Below, in pieces: positions 36,117 through 44,506 of a stretch of 45,075 bases of DNA. The translations under genes and the position numbers were made by a program. The DNA is from an uncultured Bacteroidia bacterium (GTDB lineage Bacteria > Bacteroidota > Bacteroidia > Bacteroidales > Prolixibacteraceae), in contig CAIUAN010000010.1 in assembly GCA_903897145.1 (NCBI GenBank), positions 1 to 45,075 on the forward strand. The letters run 5' to 3'. Each line of letters starts with the position of its first letter. Within the stretch, counting starts at the first letter, position 1. The notes beneath the pieces were generated by a model that made no database searches, was not told the DNA's origin, and saw only the letters and a program-made list of their open reading frames with translations.

Positions 36117-37112
36117 CTAGTAGAACTTCCTAAATCCAATAATTTCTCGAACTTCTTGAAGTGTTTTTGAGGCTGAGGCGCGCGCTTTCTCGGCACCAAT
36201 TCTCGCAACTTTTGAGAGATATTCTTGGTCTTTAACAATCTCTTCAATCTTGGTCCGAATAGGCGTGGTAAAGATGATAATGTCTTCTGCTAGCTGTTTC
36301 TTTAAATCGCCATAACGGATCGAACAATTGTTATAGGTCGTTTCAAAGTGAGCCACCGTATCAGGTGTCGATACAACCTCCATCAACGTAAAGAGATTTT
36401 TTATGACTTCAGGCTTTTGTTGATTGTCTTCCGTTGGACCTGCATCGGTTACGGCCCGCATAACTTTCTTACGGATGCTCTCAGGTGATTCAGCTAATGC
36501 GATGGCATTACCTTCCGATTTCCCCATCTTGCCTGAGCCATCCAAACCTGGAATTTTTACCATGTCTTTTCCTTCAAACGTATATGGACGAGGAATAGGG
36601 AACGTTTCTACGTTATACATTCGATTAAAACGACGAGCAAATGTGCGGGCCATCTCAAGATTTTGCTCTTGGTCTTTTCCTACAGGGACTAGATTTGCTT
36701 TGTGTATAATAATATCTGCAGCCATTAACACGGGATAAGTAAGAAGTCCAGCATTGACATTATCGGGTTGCTGACGCGCTTTATCTTTGAAGGATGTGGT
36801 GCGCTCGAGTTCGCCTAGATAGGCGTTCATATTTAATAAGAGGTAAAGTTCTGGGATCTCAGGGACATCACTTTGAACAAAGATCGTCGCTTTTTCTGGA
36901 TCGATGCCACACGCTAAATATTCAGCCATTACCTGCTTCACGTTGATGTGCAGATCGGCTGGAGTAGGATGTGTTGTGAGTGAATGAAAATCGGCGATGA
37001 AAAAATAGGTGCTGTGCTCGTTCTGCATCTCGATGAAATTCTTCACCGCTCCAAAATAGTTTCCTAAATGTAGATTTCCTGTTGAACGTATTCCACTTAC
37101 AACTGTTGGCAT
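36117..37112 (-). CDS. trpS: Tryptophanyl-tRNA synthetase
   Basis: A 331-residue class I synthetase that charges tRNA-Trp. The HIGH motif appears as TGNLHLGN (residues 11-18) and the KMSKS loop as GKMGKSEGN; FVQSDVPEIPELYLLLN and LLTYPVLMAADI are typical of TrpRS. Length is normal. It is last of three minus-strand genes (udk, exonuclease, trpS) but has a -7 box of its own. Confidence 0.97.
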   Translation of the reverse strand: MPTVVSGIRSTGNLHLGNYFGAVKNFIEMQNEHSTYFFIADFHSLTTHPTPADLHINVKQVMAEYLACGIDPEKATIFVQSDVPEIPELYLLLNMNAYLGELERTTSFKDKARQQPDNVNAGLLTYPVLMAADIIIHKANLVPVGKDQEQNLEMARTFARRFNRMYNVETFPIPRPYTFEGKDMVKIPGLDGSGKMGKSEGNAIALAESPESIRKKVMRAVTDAGPTEDNQQKPEVIKNLFTLMEVVSTPDTVAHFETTYNNCSIRYGDLKKQLAEDIIIFTTPIRTKIEEIVKDQEYLSKVARIGAEKARASASKTLQEVREIIGFRKFY

Positions 37113-37139
37113 GTGATAGACTTTATATTTTTATGTCTA

Positions 37140-37147
37140 CAAAAATA
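37140..37147 (-). promoter_or_regulatory. -7 box TATTTTTG upstream of trpS
   Basis: On the minus strand TATTTTTG fits TAnnTTTG and lies 27 bases before the trpS ATG, in the 58-base gap after the exonuclease gene. A good -33 element is not visible at the ideal distance. Confidence 0.45.
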
Positions 37148-37170
37148 TAAAATCCATCGCAATAGTTGTT

Positions 37171-37905
37171 CTAATCTTCATTTACTACGATTTCGTAGTT
37201 TTCTGGACTGATAAGTTCTTCTCCTTTAAAGCGAAGTACTAGCTGTGCAATAGCTAAAGTGTCTTTTTCGCAGTACCTGGCAATTCGTTGAATATTTCCC
37301 TCTTGATAATAGATATTCCCAACTTGACTGCCGTCGATGTCGTCTTTAGGCGTTGGGACATCAAAAATGGCACATAATAGCTCCAGGGAGGTGTAATGTT
37401 TATAGTCGCCAAACTTCCAAAGTTGCAAGGTGTCGATCATGATCTCTTTAAGCTCCCAAGGCTTAGCTCCTGCAATGTCTAAGGTTGGAGGGAGCGGTAG
37501 GCCGTTAATAAGCATCCGACGTGCTATGTATGGAAAATCAAATTCTTGTCCGTTGTGTGCACAGATTTTATGGGATGGATTACTCATAAACGCTGTAAGC
37601 ATCGCAGAGAATTCTTCTAGTATTATCCTCTCGTCAGACCCGCAATAGGACTTTACTCGATAGGCACGTTCTTTCCCTTTTCTGAAAATTTTCCCCGCGG
37701 AGATGCAAATAATTTTCCCAAATTCAGCGTAAATAGCTGCTCTGCCGTAGAGCTCTTCCGCTGTCTCGCCCTCCTTGCTTATCTGTGCTGCTTTTTTTAT
37801 CCAGAGTTTTTGAATTTTCTCAGGAGCATCATCAAGCTTTTGGTGTTGAGAGACAGTTTCAATATCAATAAATAATACATGTTCGGGTAAAAGTCGTGGA
37901 AGCAT
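37171..37905 (-). CDS. Predicted 3'-5' exonuclease (DEDD, PolB-like RNase H fold)
   Basis: A 244-residue protein with DEDD exonuclease motifs: Exo I D14-I-E16 in LFIDIETVSQ, Exo II in AHNGQEFDFPYIARRM and Exo III in YCEKDTLAIAQL (YxxxD). This matches the family of predicted 3'-5' exonucleases related to the proofreading domain of family B polymerases. There is no polymerase domain, so it is a stand-alone nuclease; DNA or RNA as substrate is open. It starts 9 bases after udk on the same strand, so the two are co-transcribed. Confidence 0.88.
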   Translation of the reverse strand: MLPRLLPEHVLFIDIETVSQHQKLDDAPEKIQKLWIKKAAQISKEGETAEELYGRAAIYAEFGKIICISAGKIFRKGKERAYRVKSYCGSDERIILEEFSAMLTAFMSNPSHKICAHNGQEFDFPYIARRMLINGLPLPPTLDIAGAKPWELKEIMIDTLQLWKFGDYKHYTSLELLCAIFDVPTPKDDIDGSQVGNIYYQEGNIQRIARYCEKDTLAIAQLVLRFKGEELISPENYEIVVNED

Positions 37906-37914
37906 TGGTCTGAT

Positions 37915-38532
37915 TTAAGTATTGTCGTGTAGGTGTTTTTTTATGTATTGCGTGATAATATCGATGGCAACTTTATTGTTTCCCCCTTCTGGGACAATAA
38001 TATCGGCATGTCTTTTCGTTGGTTCAATAAATTTCAAGTGACTCGGTCGAACCGTGTCGTCGTAGCGTTGGAGTACTTTAATGACATCTCTTCCCCGTTC
38101 GAGTATATCGCGTTTTATTACCCTGGATAGGCGAACATCCGCCTCACAGTCGACAAATATTTTAATATTCATCAAATCTCGGAGCTCCTTAGGGTGCAGA
38201 CATAGAATGCCTTCAATTATAATCACTTTCTGAGGGTTTACAAGCACAGACTCTTCCGAACGTGTGCACGTTATAAAGGAGTAGATAGGTTGCTTAATAA
38301 GCTCCCCTTTCTTTAATTTTTGGATGTTTTCTATAAGTAGTTCAAATTCAATACTGTCTGGATGGTCGAAGTTGATTTTTTGACGTTCTTCAAGTGGTAA
38401 TTGACTATTATCTCTATAATAAGAATCTTGCGAAATAACAGCAACGTCACTATTGTTTAATAGCGCTATAATCTCATCTACAACTGTAGTTTTTCCTGAA
38501 CCAGTTCCGCCTGCTATACCAATAATTAGCAT
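37915..38532 (-). CDS. udk: Uridine kinase
   Basis: A 205-residue P-loop kinase that phosphorylates uridine and cytidine in pyrimidine salvage. Walker A is GGTGSGKT (residues 8-15); DSYYRD with NFDHPDSIEF and IIEGILCLH follow, and RVIKRDILERGRD is the typical lid region. Length is standard. First gene of the minus-strand group. Confidence 0.95.
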   Translation of the reverse strand: MLIIGIAGGTGSGKTTVVDEIIALLNNSDVAVISQDSYYRDNSQLPLEERQKINFDHPDSIEFELLIENIQKLKKGELIKQPIYSFITCTRSEESVLVNPQKVIIIEGILCLHPKELRDLMNIKIFVDCEADVRLSRVIKRDILERGRDVIKVLQRYDDTVRPSHLKFIEPTKRHADIIVPEGGNNKVAIDIITQYIKKHLHDNT

Positions 38533-38713
38533 ATAAAGATTGATTATTTGTAAAAAATAAGCTTTAAATTACCATTGAAAAAACAACTGCATTTAGGGTA
38601 ATTTTTATGCCTGTTGAATGCAGCAAAATCTGTTATTCAAATTTAACCAAATATTCTGTTATTCTAATCAGTCATTTGGAAGTTCTTTTAAACTTAGATT
38701 GACTTTAAAGTGT

Positions 38714-38721
38714 TAGTTTTG
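38714..38721 (+). promoter_or_regulatory. -7 box TAGTTTTG before the Dabb gene
   Basis: TAGTTTTG fits TAnnTTTG and lies 22 bases before the ATG at 38744. No consensus -33 element is seen at 19-21 bases. It would drive the Dabb gene and manA. Confidence 0.5.
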
Positions 38722-38743
38722 CATTCAATAAATTTAATTTGTC

Positions 38744-39046
38744 ATGATTAACCACGTTGTCCTCTTTAAACTTAAGTCGTTTGAGACAGAAGTTGAAAAA
38801 TTAGAAGCAAAAAACAGGGTCATTGAGTCATTGTTGGCGCTTAAAGATAAAATATCAGAGATTCGCCACATCGAAGTGGGCGGTCATCATCAACTGGAGG
38901 ATGGCTCATTTGATATCTGTTTGATATCTCATTTCGACTCCTTTGAGGGGTTACAAGCTTACCAAGTCCATCCTGAACATCTTAAGGTGGTCGATATTGT
39001 TCGGGCAAACGCCTCGGATAGAGCTGTTGTTGACTTTCAATTCTAA
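38744..39046 (+). CDS. Dabb (stress-responsive alpha/beta barrel) family protein
   Basis: A 100-residue protein with the Dabb ferredoxin-like fold: MINHVVLFKLK at the start, the middle IRHIEVGGHH and the end AYQVHPEHLKVVDIVR. These small dimeric proteins have varied or unknown roles. It is followed by manA after 8 bases, so the two form a unit; no functional link is evident. Confidence 0.88.
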   Translation: MINHVVLFKLKSFETEVEKLEAKNRVIESLLALKDKISEIRHIEVGGHHQLEDGSFDICLISHFDSFEGLQAYQVHPEHLKVVDIVRANASDRAVVDFQF

Positions 39047-39054
39047 TTTTGCGA

Positions 39055-40041
39055 ATGAATAATCTCTATCCATTGAAATTCGCCCCCATTTGCAAAGACA
39101 AAATCTGGGGTGGTAATAAACTAAATGAGCTTTTAAATAAACAGTATCCTCAATTGCCTAATTGTGGAGAGTCCTGGGAATTATCAGGTATTCAGGGTGA
39201 TATATCCGTGGTTTCCAATGGCTTTTTAGAAGGGAATGACCTTGAGGAGTTGATTGAAGTTTACATGGGCGATTTAGTAGGGGAGAAGGTGTATGAGAAG
39301 TTTGGTACTGAATTTCCGCTACTAATCAAATTTATTGATGCCAATGACTACTTATCTATCCAAGTTCACCCGAACGATGAGTTGGCTCTGGAGAGGCACG
39401 ATGCATTTGGAAAAACAGAGATGTGGGTTGTGATTCAGGCTGATTCTGGATCCAAGCTTATCACAGGCTTCAATCGCAAAATTACAAAAGAACAGTATCT
39501 GGATCATCTAAATAAGGGGACTGTTGAGGATGTATTAAATTACGAAGTGGTGAAAGCCGGCGATGTGTTTTTTATGCCAGCGGGTAGAATTCATGCCATC
39601 GGCAAAGGTATTGTCGTTGCTGAGATTCAGCAAACCTCCGATGTGACCTATCGAATTTTTGATTTTAACCGCGTGGATGCCGATGGAAATTTGCGAGAAT
39701 TACACAATGATTTGGCACTAGATGCTATTGATTTTAGTTATCACTCAACATACCGGACAGCCTATCAATCAATCGATAATCAGCCTGTTCGTCTAGCTGA
39801 ATGTCCCTATTTTACGACAAATATCTTACCTTTAACGGCAACTGTTGATCGTGATTTTACCGATCAGGATACGTTTGTAATCTATATGTGCATTGAAGGG
39901 CAGGGTCAACTAGATTGGGATGGTCAAAAGATTGAGTTTGTTTTGGGAGATACTCTTCTAATACCTGCTCAACTAGGAAGCTTCTCGCTTTCAGCAGCTG
40001 CTGGAACCAAAGCCAATCTGATTGAGATTTATATCGCATAG
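39055..40041 (+). CDS. manA: Mannose-6-phosphate isomerase, class I
   Basis: About 328 residues. It interconverts mannose-6-phosphate and fructose-6-phosphate, linking glycolysis to GDP-mannose formation. The cupin-fold enzyme shows WGGNKLNE near the start, the zinc region IQVHPNDELALE, KTEMWVV and the second cupin part GDVFFMPAGRIHAIGKGIVVAEIQQ. The start at 39055 (MNNLYPLKFAPICKDKIWGG) is chosen; a TTG 6 bases earlier would only add two residues. Confidence 0.93.
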   Translation: MNNLYPLKFAPICKDKIWGGNKLNELLNKQYPQLPNCGESWELSGIQGDISVVSNGFLEGNDLEELIEVYMGDLVGEKVYEKFGTEFPLLIKFIDANDYLSIQVHPNDELALERHDAFGKTEMWVVIQADSGSKLITGFNRKITKEQYLDHLNKGTVEDVLNYEVVKAGDVFFMPAGRIHAIGKGIVVAEIQQTSDVTYRIFDFNRVDADGNLRELHNDLALDAIDFSYHSTYRTAYQSIDNQPVRLAECPYFTTNILPLTATVDRDFTDQDTFVIYMCIEGQGQLDWDGQKIEFVLGDTLLIPAQLGSFSLSAAAGTKANLIEIYIA

Positions 40042-40101
40042 TTTAGCTTGCCGGATATCGCTGAATCATACGTTTCAGCTAAGTATTTATAAAACAATCA
40101 A

Positions 40102-40704
40102 ATGATTATAAAAAAAGCAGAGTTTGTAATAAGTAATTCGGATCCAAAGCTTTGTCCTCCAACGGATTTGCCAGAGTTTGCATTTGTTGGCCGATCGAAT
40201 GTTGGAAAGTCTTCGCTTATAAATATGCTTACCGGCTTTGGCGACTTAGCCAAAGTCTCAGCCGCACCTGGTAAGACAAGGCTTATAAACCACTTTAATA
40301 TTAATGATGAATGGTTTCTGGTCGATCTTCCGGGTTATGGCTTTGCGAAAATTGGTCGTTCTTCGCGTCTTCAATGGCTCTCTTTTATCCGGGAGTATCT
40401 GGCTATCCGCGAAAATTTATACTGCGTCTTTGCACTAATCGACTCGCGACACAAGCCTCAAGCAAACGATTTAGAGTTTATGACCTATCTAGGTTATCAC
40501 GAAATCCCTTTTTCAATTGTTTTCACGAAGGCTGATAAAATGTCAAAACGCCAATTAGATCTAAATATTACAGCCTACAAAAATGAATTATTGAAGTCTT
40601 GGGAAGAACTTCCAACGATTTTCATTACCTCTTCAGGGACTAAACTTGGTCGCGACGAGATTCTTGGATTTATAGATCAGGTTGTTAAGCCGATCAAGAA
40701 CTGA
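40102..40704 (+). CDS. engB: Ribosome biogenesis GTPase EngB (YsxC/YihA)
   Basis: A 200-residue GTPase needed for large-subunit assembly. The motifs are G1 GRSNVGKS (30-37), G2 around GKTRLINHF, G3 DLPGYGFA, G4 TKADK and G5 TSSGT. Length is standard for the family. It sits 60 bases after manA on the same strand. Confidence 0.96.
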   Translation: MIIKKAEFVISNSDPKLCPPTDLPEFAFVGRSNVGKSSLINMLTGFGDLAKVSAAPGKTRLINHFNINDEWFLVDLPGYGFAKIGRSSRLQWLSFIREYLAIRENLYCVFALIDSRHKPQANDLEFMTYLGYHEIPFSIVFTKADKMSKRQLDLNITAYKNELLKSWEELPTIFITSSGTKLGRDEILGFIDQVVKPIKN

Positions 40705-40785
40705 TCTAATTGGGTTATTAACTATTGGGTGATAAAATCAGGAAAAAAAGATTGTTTTTCACTAATTTTCTGTTCTCAATATTTC

Positions 40786-40793
40786 TACTTTTG
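40786..40793 (+). promoter_or_regulatory. -7 box TACTTTTG upstream of prs
   Basis: TACTTTTG fits TAnnTTTG and lies 49 bases before the prs ATG. Upstream T-rich runs are present, but no TTTG at the ideal spacing. Confidence 0.45.
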
Positions 40794-40842
40794 TCCACAC
40801 AGAGCAGCTCATTATAAATTCAACTCAGAAAAAATATAGCCT

Positions 40843-41775
40843 ATGTCTACAGGATTTATTAAAATCTTTGCCGGTACTGAATCTAAATATTTAGCGGAAC
40901 AAATAGCCCAAAATGCTGGTATGGAATTGGGTAAGTCTTGTTGTCCGCGTTTTTCTGACGGTGAATTTGAGCCATGTTATGAAGAGACTATTCGTGGTTC
41001 ATTTACGTTTATTGTTCAGTCAACCTTTCCACCAGCAGATAATTTATTAGAACTGCTTTTTATGATTGATGCGGCAAAGCGTGCCTCTTCTTATAAGATT
41101 ATCGCTGTGATGCCTTATTTTGGATTTGCACGTCAAGATCGTAAAGATAGACCTAGGGTTTCAATCGGAGCTAAGGTTGTTGCGGATATGCTTTCAGTGG
41201 CGGGTATCGACCGTTTGATTACCATGGATCTGCATGCGGATCAGATTCAAGGATTTTTTGATGTTCCAGTAGATCACCTAAGTGCAGTTGCCTTGTTCGT
41301 CCCTTATATTCAAAAAATGGGATTAAAAGATATTATGGTTGCATCTCCTGATGTAGGTGGGACTAAGCGTGCGAATGTTTTTGCCAAACACCTAAAAACG
41401 GACTTAGTTATTTGTCATAAATTACGTAGTAAGGCCAATCAAGTGGATTCGATGACTCTGATTGGTGACGTGGAAGGTAAGGATGTGATTATTATTGACG
41501 ATATTATTGATACGGCTGGTACTGTAACGAAAGCTGCTGATGTCATGAAGGCTAAGGGCGCTCGCTCGGTAAGAGCTTTTGCGACACATGCGGTTCTTTC
41601 AGGTCCTGCCTATGAACGTATCGAAGCTTCCAGTCTTGATGAGCTGCTGGTAACCGATTCAATACCTCTTGCTCGCACTTCTTCAAAAATTACTGTTATC
41701 TCTTGTGCCCCTTTATTTGCGGATGTTATTCAAAAGGTTTACGAAAATAAATCAATCAGTACTGCATTTATCTAA
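40843..41775 (+). CDS. prs: Ribose-phosphate pyrophosphokinase (PRPP synthetase)
   Basis: A 310-residue class I enzyme that makes PRPP from ribose-5-phosphate and ATP for nucleotide, histidine and tryptophan synthesis. Motifs: FSDGEFEPCYEETIRG, the ATP region YFGFARQDRKDRPRVSI, the DLHADQIQGFFD signature and the PRPP loop IIIDDIIDTAGTV. The common variant QDRKDRPRV is typical of Bacteroidota. Confidence 0.97.
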   Translation: MSTGFIKIFAGTESKYLAEQIAQNAGMELGKSCCPRFSDGEFEPCYEETIRGSFTFIVQSTFPPADNLLELLFMIDAAKRASSYKIIAVMPYFGFARQDRKDRPRVSIGAKVVADMLSVAGIDRLITMDLHADQIQGFFDVPVDHLSAVALFVPYIQKMGLKDIMVASPDVGGTKRANVFAKHLKTDLVICHKLRSKANQVDSMTLIGDVEGKDVIIIDDIIDTAGTVTKAADVMKAKGARSVRAFATHAVLSGPAYERIEASSLDELLVTDSIPLARTSSKITVISCAPLFADVIQKVYENKSISTAFI

Positions 41776-41782
41776 GATTTAT

Positions 41783-41790
41783 TATCTTTG
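41783..41790 (+). promoter_or_regulatory. -7 box TATCTTTG upstream of rplY
   Basis: TATCTTTG fits TAnnTTTG just 8 bases after the prs stop. Transcription from about 41797 would give rplY a 100-base leader, which contains a 22-codon ORF (41824-41892). Confidence 0.5.
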
Positions 41791-41896
41791 CGCCCAGTTT
41801 TACAACATGCCTTTGGTGGTGTGATGCGGATACCTTGCTTTTCAGGAGGAGATCTGAGTAAACACTTAGTTACAAAACAGTTAATATTTTAATCAA

Positions 41897-42484
41897 ATGA
41901 AGAAATTTCAAATTAAAGGTACCGCTCGTTTGGGAGTTGGCAAAAAAGATTCTAAAGTACTGCGTTCAAGTGACATCGTTCCATGTGTTATTTATGGTGG
42001 TGAGAAAGTCGTTCATTTTCAAGCACACGAAAATGAGTTTCGTAAATTAGTCTATACTCCTAAAGTTTATGAGACTGAAATCGAAGTTGATGGAACGAAA
42101 TACAATGCATTTATGCAAGCTTTGCAATTTCATCCAGTAACAGATAAACTACTTCATATCGATTTCTTAGAAATCCGTGAAAATGTTCCAGTTAAACTTG
42201 AGATTCCTGTACGTTTAGATGGTTATGCGAAAGGTATTCAGCAAGGTGGACGTTTGAAGGCAAATCTACGTACTCTAAAAGCTAAAGGATTTTCAAAAGA
42301 TTTTCCAGATGAGATCGTTATCGATGTAACAGATCTTGCACTTAGCGAAAGCGTTCGTGTTGGTGATGTTAAAGTTGCTGGAATCGAAATCTTAAATGCA
42401 AAATCGGTACCAGTTGCTACCGTTGTTGTTACTCGTGCTGCTCGTGCTGCGATGGCAGATGCTGCAAGTGGAAAGAAAAAATAA
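41897..42484 (+). CDS. rplY: 50S ribosomal protein L25 (bL25, CTC family)
   Basis: A 195-residue long-form L25: the 5S rRNA-binding L25 domain (about 1-90) with YGGEKVVHFQAHENEF and HPVTDKLLHIDFLEI, then the TL5/CTC C-terminal beta domain (about 95-180) and an Ala/Lys-rich tail (ARAAMADAASGKKK). It is followed by pth after 12 bases, a frequent pairing. Confidence 0.96.
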   Translation: MKKFQIKGTARLGVGKKDSKVLRSSDIVPCVIYGGEKVVHFQAHENEFRKLVYTPKVYETEIEVDGTKYNAFMQALQFHPVTDKLLHIDFLEIRENVPVKLEIPVRLDGYAKGIQQGGRLKANLRTLKAKGFSKDFPDEIVIDVTDLALSESVRVGDVKVAGIEILNAKSVPVATVVVTRAARAAMADAASGKKK

Positions 42485-42496
42485 AACGTATACGTT

Positions 42497-43060
42497 TTGA
42501 AATACCTGATTGTTGGTCTAGGAAATATCGGGGAAGAATACGAAAATACCCGTCACAACATAGGATTTTGGATATTGGATGCCCTTGCTAGGGCGTCCAA
42601 TATTTCTTTTAGCGAGAACCGTTATGGTGCTACGGCAGAAGTCAAACATGCCGGACGTACCCTTATCTTGCTTAAGCCCAATACATTCATGAATCTTAGT
42701 GGACGGGCGGTTCAATATTGGATGCAGAAAGAGAAAATTGAACTCGATAAGGTCCTTATCCTCGTCGATGACCTCTCACTTCCGCTCGGTAAAGTGCGCA
42801 TGCGTTTGAAAGGGAGCGATGCCGGTCATAATGGATTGAAAAGTATTCATCAGATCTTAGGAAGTCAAGATTATGTTCGCGTTCGATTTGGCATCGGTAG
42901 CGACTTTCAACGTGGTCGTCAAGTGGAGTATGTGCTTGGTCGGTGGTCGCGTGAGGAGGAAGAGGTAATTCATTCGAAAATGGATAGCTGCATCGAAATC
43001 ATCAAGGCTTTTACAACCATGGGTGCAAATCAAGTCATGACTAAATTTAATCGCGATTAG
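42497..43060 (+). CDS. pth: Peptidyl-tRNA hydrolase
   Basis: A 187-residue enzyme that frees stalled peptidyl-tRNAs. The start is TTG at 42497 (KYLIVGLGNIGEEYENTRHNIGF), needed to include N10 and the catalytic H20. Other active-site regions are KPNTFMNLSG, VDDLSLPLGKVRMR and GSDAGHNGLKSI. Co-directional and 12 bases behind rplY. Confidence 0.96.
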   Translation: MKYLIVGLGNIGEEYENTRHNIGFWILDALARASNISFSENRYGATAEVKHAGRTLILLKPNTFMNLSGRAVQYWMQKEKIELDKVLILVDDLSLPLGKVRMRLKGSDAGHNGLKSIHQILGSQDYVRVRFGIGSDFQRGRQVEYVLGRWSREEEEVIHSKMDSCIEIIKAFTTMGANQVMTKFNRD

Positions 43061-43083
43061 CCATTTTAAAAGGTTTTATTCCA

Positions 43084-43467
43084 ATGGACGAACTCGTACG
43101 AATCGACAAGTGGTTATGGGCTGTAAGGCTCTTTAAAACCCGAACGCTGGCGACTGAAGAGTGCAAGAAAGGTCGTGTGACTATTGATGGTATGGCCGTG
43201 AAGCCTTCCCGCGTTCCCAAAATTGGTGAGGTTATCAAGGTTCGTAAATCCCCAGTTACTTATTCTTATAAAGTTGTTGATTTAATAGGTAAACGTGTCG
43301 GCGCTAAATTGGTTGGTTTGTATGTGTTAGATATTACTCCACCTGAGGAGCTGCATATTCTTGAAGTTCGGAAACAGATGGGCTTCTTCGAGCGTGATAA
43401 GGGTGCTGGACGTCCTACCAAAAAAGACCGTCGTGATCTGGAGCGTCTGCAGGAATATGACGATTAA
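43084..43467 (+). CDS. S4-domain RNA-binding protein (Hsp15/HslR-like)
   Basis: A 127-residue basic protein with an N-terminal S4 domain (about 4-65: RIDKWLWAVRLFKTRTLATE, then GRVTIDGMAVKPSRVPKIGE) and a charged C-terminus (RPTKKDRRDLERL), as in Hsp15. Hsp15 binds 50S subunits that still carry peptidyl-tRNA after premature release, which fits the neighbouring pth. It is 23 bases after pth. Its stop codon overlaps that of the convergent amidase in TTAA (43464-43467). Confidence 0.92.
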   Translation: MDELVRIDKWLWAVRLFKTRTLATEECKKGRVTIDGMAVKPSRVPKIGEVIKVRKSPVTYSYKVVDLIGKRVGAKLVGLYVLDITPPEELHILEVRKQMGFFERDKGAGRPTKKDRRDLERLQEYDD

Positions 43468-44297
43468 TTAGTTTTCTGATGATCGGCTATGACACCTTCA
43501 CATAGCCAACGCGCTAAGGCCTCCCGATTGTTTTCAATAATTAAACGTTGCTGGTCACGGTAATGATTAATATTTCCTAGTTCAATAAACACCGCTGTTG
43601 GAAGGGTATTTCGCAACATATATAACGATCGAGTAGACACATCACCGCTATATCCTCGGCCAGGCTGTTTTTGTTGGTATTTCCGATCTATCGCATTTCG
43701 CATAGTCATTGCAAGTCTCTCGCCCTCTTTGTTCCCTGGATTGTAATAAAAGAATAGATCGATGTTCTCTTTGGTTGATCGTGCGTCGACATGCAGTTCG
43801 ATACATCGCTTATATCCACTGGTTTTCTCGCTTTTGAATAGCACATTGATTGCATCAACACGCTGTTTTAACCGCTGGACTTGATTTAAAGGTGTTGGTT
43901 TATTTGGGTAGCAGACCTCGTCATTACTACTTCTAAGGTAGGGTTCGTTGCGGATTCCATCATGTGGATCACGAACGATAAAGTAAACCTTGGCTCCATG
44001 TCGGATTAGCTCTCTGCCAAAGCGGAGTGTGATATCATAAGCATATTCATCCTCGCAAAGGATGTTATCGGCAATCTTGCCCATCGCGCCCGGATCAGGA
44101 CCTCCATGACCACTTACAAGGTAAAAAATAGTTCCTTTTAGATGATGATCGATGATCTCAACTTGTTCGAACTCTTTTCCAAACAAGTTTTCGGTACTAT
44201 ATTTGGGTTGTATCGGAGTCGGACTTGCATTCTGTGCAAGAAGATTATGGCTGCACAGAAGAAGAAAGGAGAGTAAAAGTGCGTATGTGATCTTGAT
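43464..44297 (-). CDS. Secreted N-acetylmuramoyl-L-alanine amidase, apparent ATC start
   Basis: A zinc amidase (Amidase_3) that cuts the stem peptide from muramic acid in peptidoglycan. Motifs: metal histidine in VSGHGGPDPGAMGK, metal glutamate in EDEYAYDI, second histidine in CIELHVDA and catalytic glutamate in VFIELGNINHYRDQ. A TTG at 44186 opens a 240-residue frame but leaves no signal peptide. The same frame continues upstream and encodes a perfect one (KITYALLLSFLLLC, ending LLAQ), up to a TAA at 44312-44310. No ATG, GTG or TTG lies in that interval; ATC at 44297-44295, directly before KITY, is the best start and gives 277 residues. ATT at 44300 is another choice. Function is certain, the start is not. 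Confidence 0.85.
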   Translation of the reverse strand: MKITYALLLSFLLLCSHNLLAQNASPTPIQPKYSTENLFGKEFEQVEIIDHHLKGTIFYLVSGHGGPDPGAMGKIADNILCEDEYAYDITLRFGRELIRHGAKVYFIVRDPHDGIRNEPYLRSSNDEVCYPNKPTPLNQVQRLKQRVDAINVLFKSEKTSGYKRCIELHVDARSTKENIDLFFYYNPGNKEGERLAMTMRNAIDRKYQQKQPGRGYSGDVSTRSLYMLRNTLPTAVFIELGNINHYRDQQRLIIENNREALARWLCEGVIADHQKTN

Positions 44298-44321
44298 AAT
44301 AGTAGAAGTTTAAGAGGCAAC

Positions 44322-44506
44322 AAAAAACCGTATTAATTCGTGTTGAGTAAAACCCCGGATAAACAGGATTTGAGTGCCTGGCTGATCAAACTTCCAATGG
44401 TAGCCTAAGCTACTCTCGCAGAGCGAGATGAGGCCTGTTTTAGCGGCCAAAAGCTTTCTCGTTTAAAAAGAAATGTTGGGTTTACCAATCTGACAAATTA
44501 ATACGG
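44322..44506 (-). ncRNA. Rod-shaped structured RNA candidate, 6S-like
   Basis: CCGTATTAATT (44328-44338) and AATTAATACGG (44496-44506) are perfect 11-bp inverted repeats. Inside them TAAAACCC pairs with GGGTTTA (one bulge) and CCGGATAAACAGG with CCTGTTTTAGCGG (internal mismatches), leaving an asymmetric central loop. Two local hairpins (GTAGC-CTAA-GCTAC and TCTCGC-AGA-GCGAGA) sit at the tip. About 180 bases of a single rod with a central bubble is the layout of 6S RNA, the RNA polymerase-binding regulator. Read on the minus strand, the terminal stem is followed by T6 (44327-44322), as in an intrinsic terminator; this sets the strand. It might instead be a leader of the amidase gene, which begins 24 bases later. 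No sequence match to known 6S was checked. Confidence 0.42.

Noticed and set aside
44138-44323. ORF overlapping the amidase start in another frame, as sign of a frameshift
   Set aside because: The signal peptide lies in the amidase frame itself, so no frameshift is needed. The overlapping ORF has a TTG start and no family features.
44328-44506. Plus-strand reading of the 6S-like RNA
   Set aside because: The stems pair on both strands, but only the minus strand ends in a T-tract right after the terminal stem. The plus strand lacks a clear promoter and terminator.
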